Shown here piece by piece: positions 62,499 through 64,000 of a stretch of DNA of 64,000 nucleotides (within the stretch, counting starts at the first letter, position 1; every line of letters starts with the position of its first letter). The DNA lies in the NCBI RefSeq assembly GCF_026151205.1, contig NC_087078.1, positions 5,411,675 through 5,475,674 on the forward strand. Reading direction: 5' to 3'. The notes beneath the pieces are model-generated. The model ran no database searches. It was given only the letters and a program-made list of their open reading frames with translations, and was not told where the DNA came from. Source of the DNA: Bolinopsis microptera (taxonomy: Eukaryota; Ctenophora; Tentaculata; Lobata; Bolinopsidae). The position numbers and the translations under genes are program-made.

Positions 62499-64000
62499 AT
62501 GGTTTCTGTTGCAGTGGACCAGATGTTGATGGGGAAGAATGAACCCAAAGGATTTTCATTTGAAAATTGTCGAAGGTAAGCCATTGCATCATTCTGTCAA
62601 TTTTTTTTATTGAAATCTTTCAAATCAGTCAATTACATACAAGTTTACACAATGAATTAGTTAAATATAATATTGTCCTCTAAGCATGGATTGTCAAAGT
62701 TGAAATTGTCTCGGACAAAATGTATGTAACCAAAGGACCTGAGGGTCACCAAAACACAGATATTGAGTGCAAATGCAGCTCCTGCACAAGCATGGGCCCT
62801 TAGAGTTCAGAAATATTTTATCTTTCAATATTGAGTTATAATATAGTGGATAAAAGTTCAAAATTCAGTCCAAATTAGCATACTTGTTTCATTTTAAAAT
62901 CATATTGATTTTGAAAGACATGTGGTGAACCATCTTTTATATTTTTGAAATTTCAGAAATGCCTTCATGGCTAAACAAGGTGTGACCCTCCCAAAAGCTC
63001 GTAGTACTGGAACAACAATTGTTGGCGTGATATTCAATGTAAGTTTTACTTTGTAATTCCCACCGTGAATAAGAATATATAATACTGGTGAATTCTTTGA
63101 TGCTTGTAATTTTGAAATCTCACAACACATTAATTATGGCACTGTTTAGAATTTATAGTCACTTTCAAAATTCTATCTTTTCGGTTCAGTAGCTCATAGT
63201 TCAACCTTGATAGTTAATCTACAATGCTGCTATCAATTAGATCACAAAGGTTTTACAGACCCTGTCAGCAAATAACCCAAGTTATTATCAGGAAGGTGTT
63301 GTGTTGGGAGCAGATACTCGTGCCACTGGCGGCAGTATTGTATGTGATCTGAACTGCGAAAAGATCCATTATATCGCAGATAATGTCTACTGTTGTGGAG
63401 CTGGAACTGCAGCTGATACTGAGTTCACTACCAGGTTTAGTATTGTACTATTTGAGTAGTTTCAGTAGTATTTGAGTAGTTTGAGTATTTAAGATTGTTT
63501 GAGTCTCCTTTTGCTTAATGGTTAACCGATAGCAGTTGTGAACTTGCTGGATATTTATAATAGAACACTACATTAAAACATTATTACCGTTGACTGTATT
63601 ACGTTGTAATAATGATTGATGGTTATCTACCATGTGCATGCACATGGTTTGATATTTTTCTCTCCAATCTGTCCACTGGAAGTTAATTAATGCAACTATT
63701 TCAGGATGGTGTCATCTAAAATGGAGTTGCTAAAATTGAGAACAGGAAGAGAGGGCAGGGTTATCAGCGCCCTAAGGATGCTCAAACAGTATCTCTTCAG
63801 GTTTGTTACAGCCTTTACATCAATAACGACAGTTCATAAAACGTACTTAACCCTGTAAAACTTTAATCTTTTTAATTTGTTTTGCAACAAAGCATTTACC
63901 ACTTTATATTTGTAGAAATAATCCATTGACAACATCTTCACCAAATTTTGCCAGTTATCAACCATGAACCTTGCAGATATCAAGGTCAAGTAAGTGCTGC
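62499..64000 (+). CDS. PSMB7: Proteasome subunit beta type-7-like (20S beta-2), exons 1-5, 3' end outside window
   Basis: Exons 62499-62575, 62957-63038, 63292-63434, 63705-63800 and 63977-64000 (continuing). All introns are GT-AG and join in frame. Exon 1 codes [16 protein letters not shown] and GFSFENCR of the propeptide; exon 2 ends in the maturation site STGTTIVGV, with Thr1 after Gly; exon 3 has [11 protein letters not shown] (Asp17), NCEKIHY (Lys33) and [12 protein letters not shown]; exon 4 [11 protein letters not shown]...RMLKQYLF; exon 5 begins YQGQVSAA. The product is the trypsin-like catalytic subunit of the 20S proteasome core in nucleus and cytosol. A vertebrate paralogue (PSMB10) exists, so 'PSMB7-like' is safest. 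Exon 3 was started at 63292 because this keeps Thr1-Asp17 spacing; an acceptor at 63258 would insert 11 residues. Confidence 0.95.
62576..62956 (+). other. Intron 1 of the PSMB7-like gene
   Basis: GTAAGC...TTTCAG. AT-rich and non-coding; splits an AGA codon after two bases. Confidence 0.9.
63435..63704 (+). other. Intron 3 of the PSMB7-like gene
   Basis: GTTTAG...TTTCAG. Contains two or three copies of TAGTATTTGAGTAGTTTGAG near 63455-63490. Confidence 0.9.

Noticed and set aside
63259-63291. Earlier start of exon 3 of the PSMB7-like gene
   Set aside because: Would insert 11 residues between Thr1 and Asp17; the acceptor at 63291 keeps family spacing.
63917-63970. Alternative fifth exon after TTTGTAG (NNPLTTSS... 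then stop)
   Set aside because: It gives a stop after 18 codons, whereas the acceptor at 63976 continues in frame with YQGQVSAA, the expected proteasome beta sequence.

Overview
This window is a repeat-dominated stretch of an invertebrate metazoan nuclear genome. The evidence is one clear intron-containing host gene (a proteasome beta-2/PSMB7-like gene with GT-AG introns, 62499 to the right edge), RTE- and CR1/L2-type LINEs, Ty3/gypsy-type LTR elements, several satellites, and no bacterial operon structure. I cannot name the species; a sponge, cnidarian or similar early-branching or lophotrochozoan animal would fit, but this is a guess.

Layout. 1-4680: a short-period AT satellite split by a Ty3/gypsy-like element on the minus strand (231-4618; 119-bp LTRs, 5-bp target duplication) with a 16-nt LTR/leader complementarity that suggests self-primed reverse transcription. 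4690-10110: a small zinc-finger ORF with a frame-broken continuation, a tRNA-like SINE remnant, a 178-bp tandem repeat rich in CACGTG, hairpins, a 550-bp fold-back element, and three exon-like blocks of an unidentified minus-strand gene. 10174-10716: a TIR element. 11018-17589: a ~128-bp satellite that has served as a landing pad for a hAT-like element, a LINE 3' fragment, a full-length RTE-like LINE with an intact 1054-codon ORF, and a 22-kb TIR element.

17590-39598: that 22,009-bp structure has ~1.3-kb terminal inverted repeats beginning with a GC-rich array of GGACTCCGC-like units, and is flanked by the 8-bp duplication CAATATTG. Its left arm is split by a young gag-only LTR element (18670-24954; 1.39-kb LTRs; duplication CCCTC). 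A 74-84-bp mini-element has jumped separately into each arm, leaving 8-bp duplications; each arm preserves the empty site of the other. The interior carries LINE fragments, a second RTE-like LINE, TIR elements and a hairpin-dense tract, but I see no transposase.

39599-53130: the end of the 128-bp satellite, then a 230-bp satellite interrupted by an 11.1-kb LTR element (39750-50842) with equal-length, apparently identical 792-bp LTRs and a 9.5-kb interior without gag or pol, but with a decayed homeodomain-like segment. 53415-58402: an L2/CR1-like LINE that is almost intact, followed by a second LINE 3' fragment. 58709-61877: an element with poly-G TIRs and a 7-bp duplication (GTTATAG) enclosing 2.7 kb of nearly pure polypyrimidine. 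62494-64000: PSMB7-like exons 1-5, with the catalytic Thr1, Asp17 and Lys33 all present.

The most notable items are the nested, datable insertion history; the reciprocal empty sites proving the mini-element; the 22-kb transposase-less TIR element; the self-priming signature; and the large non-coding LTR element. All inferences are from reading the sequence by eye; no alignment or database search was run.
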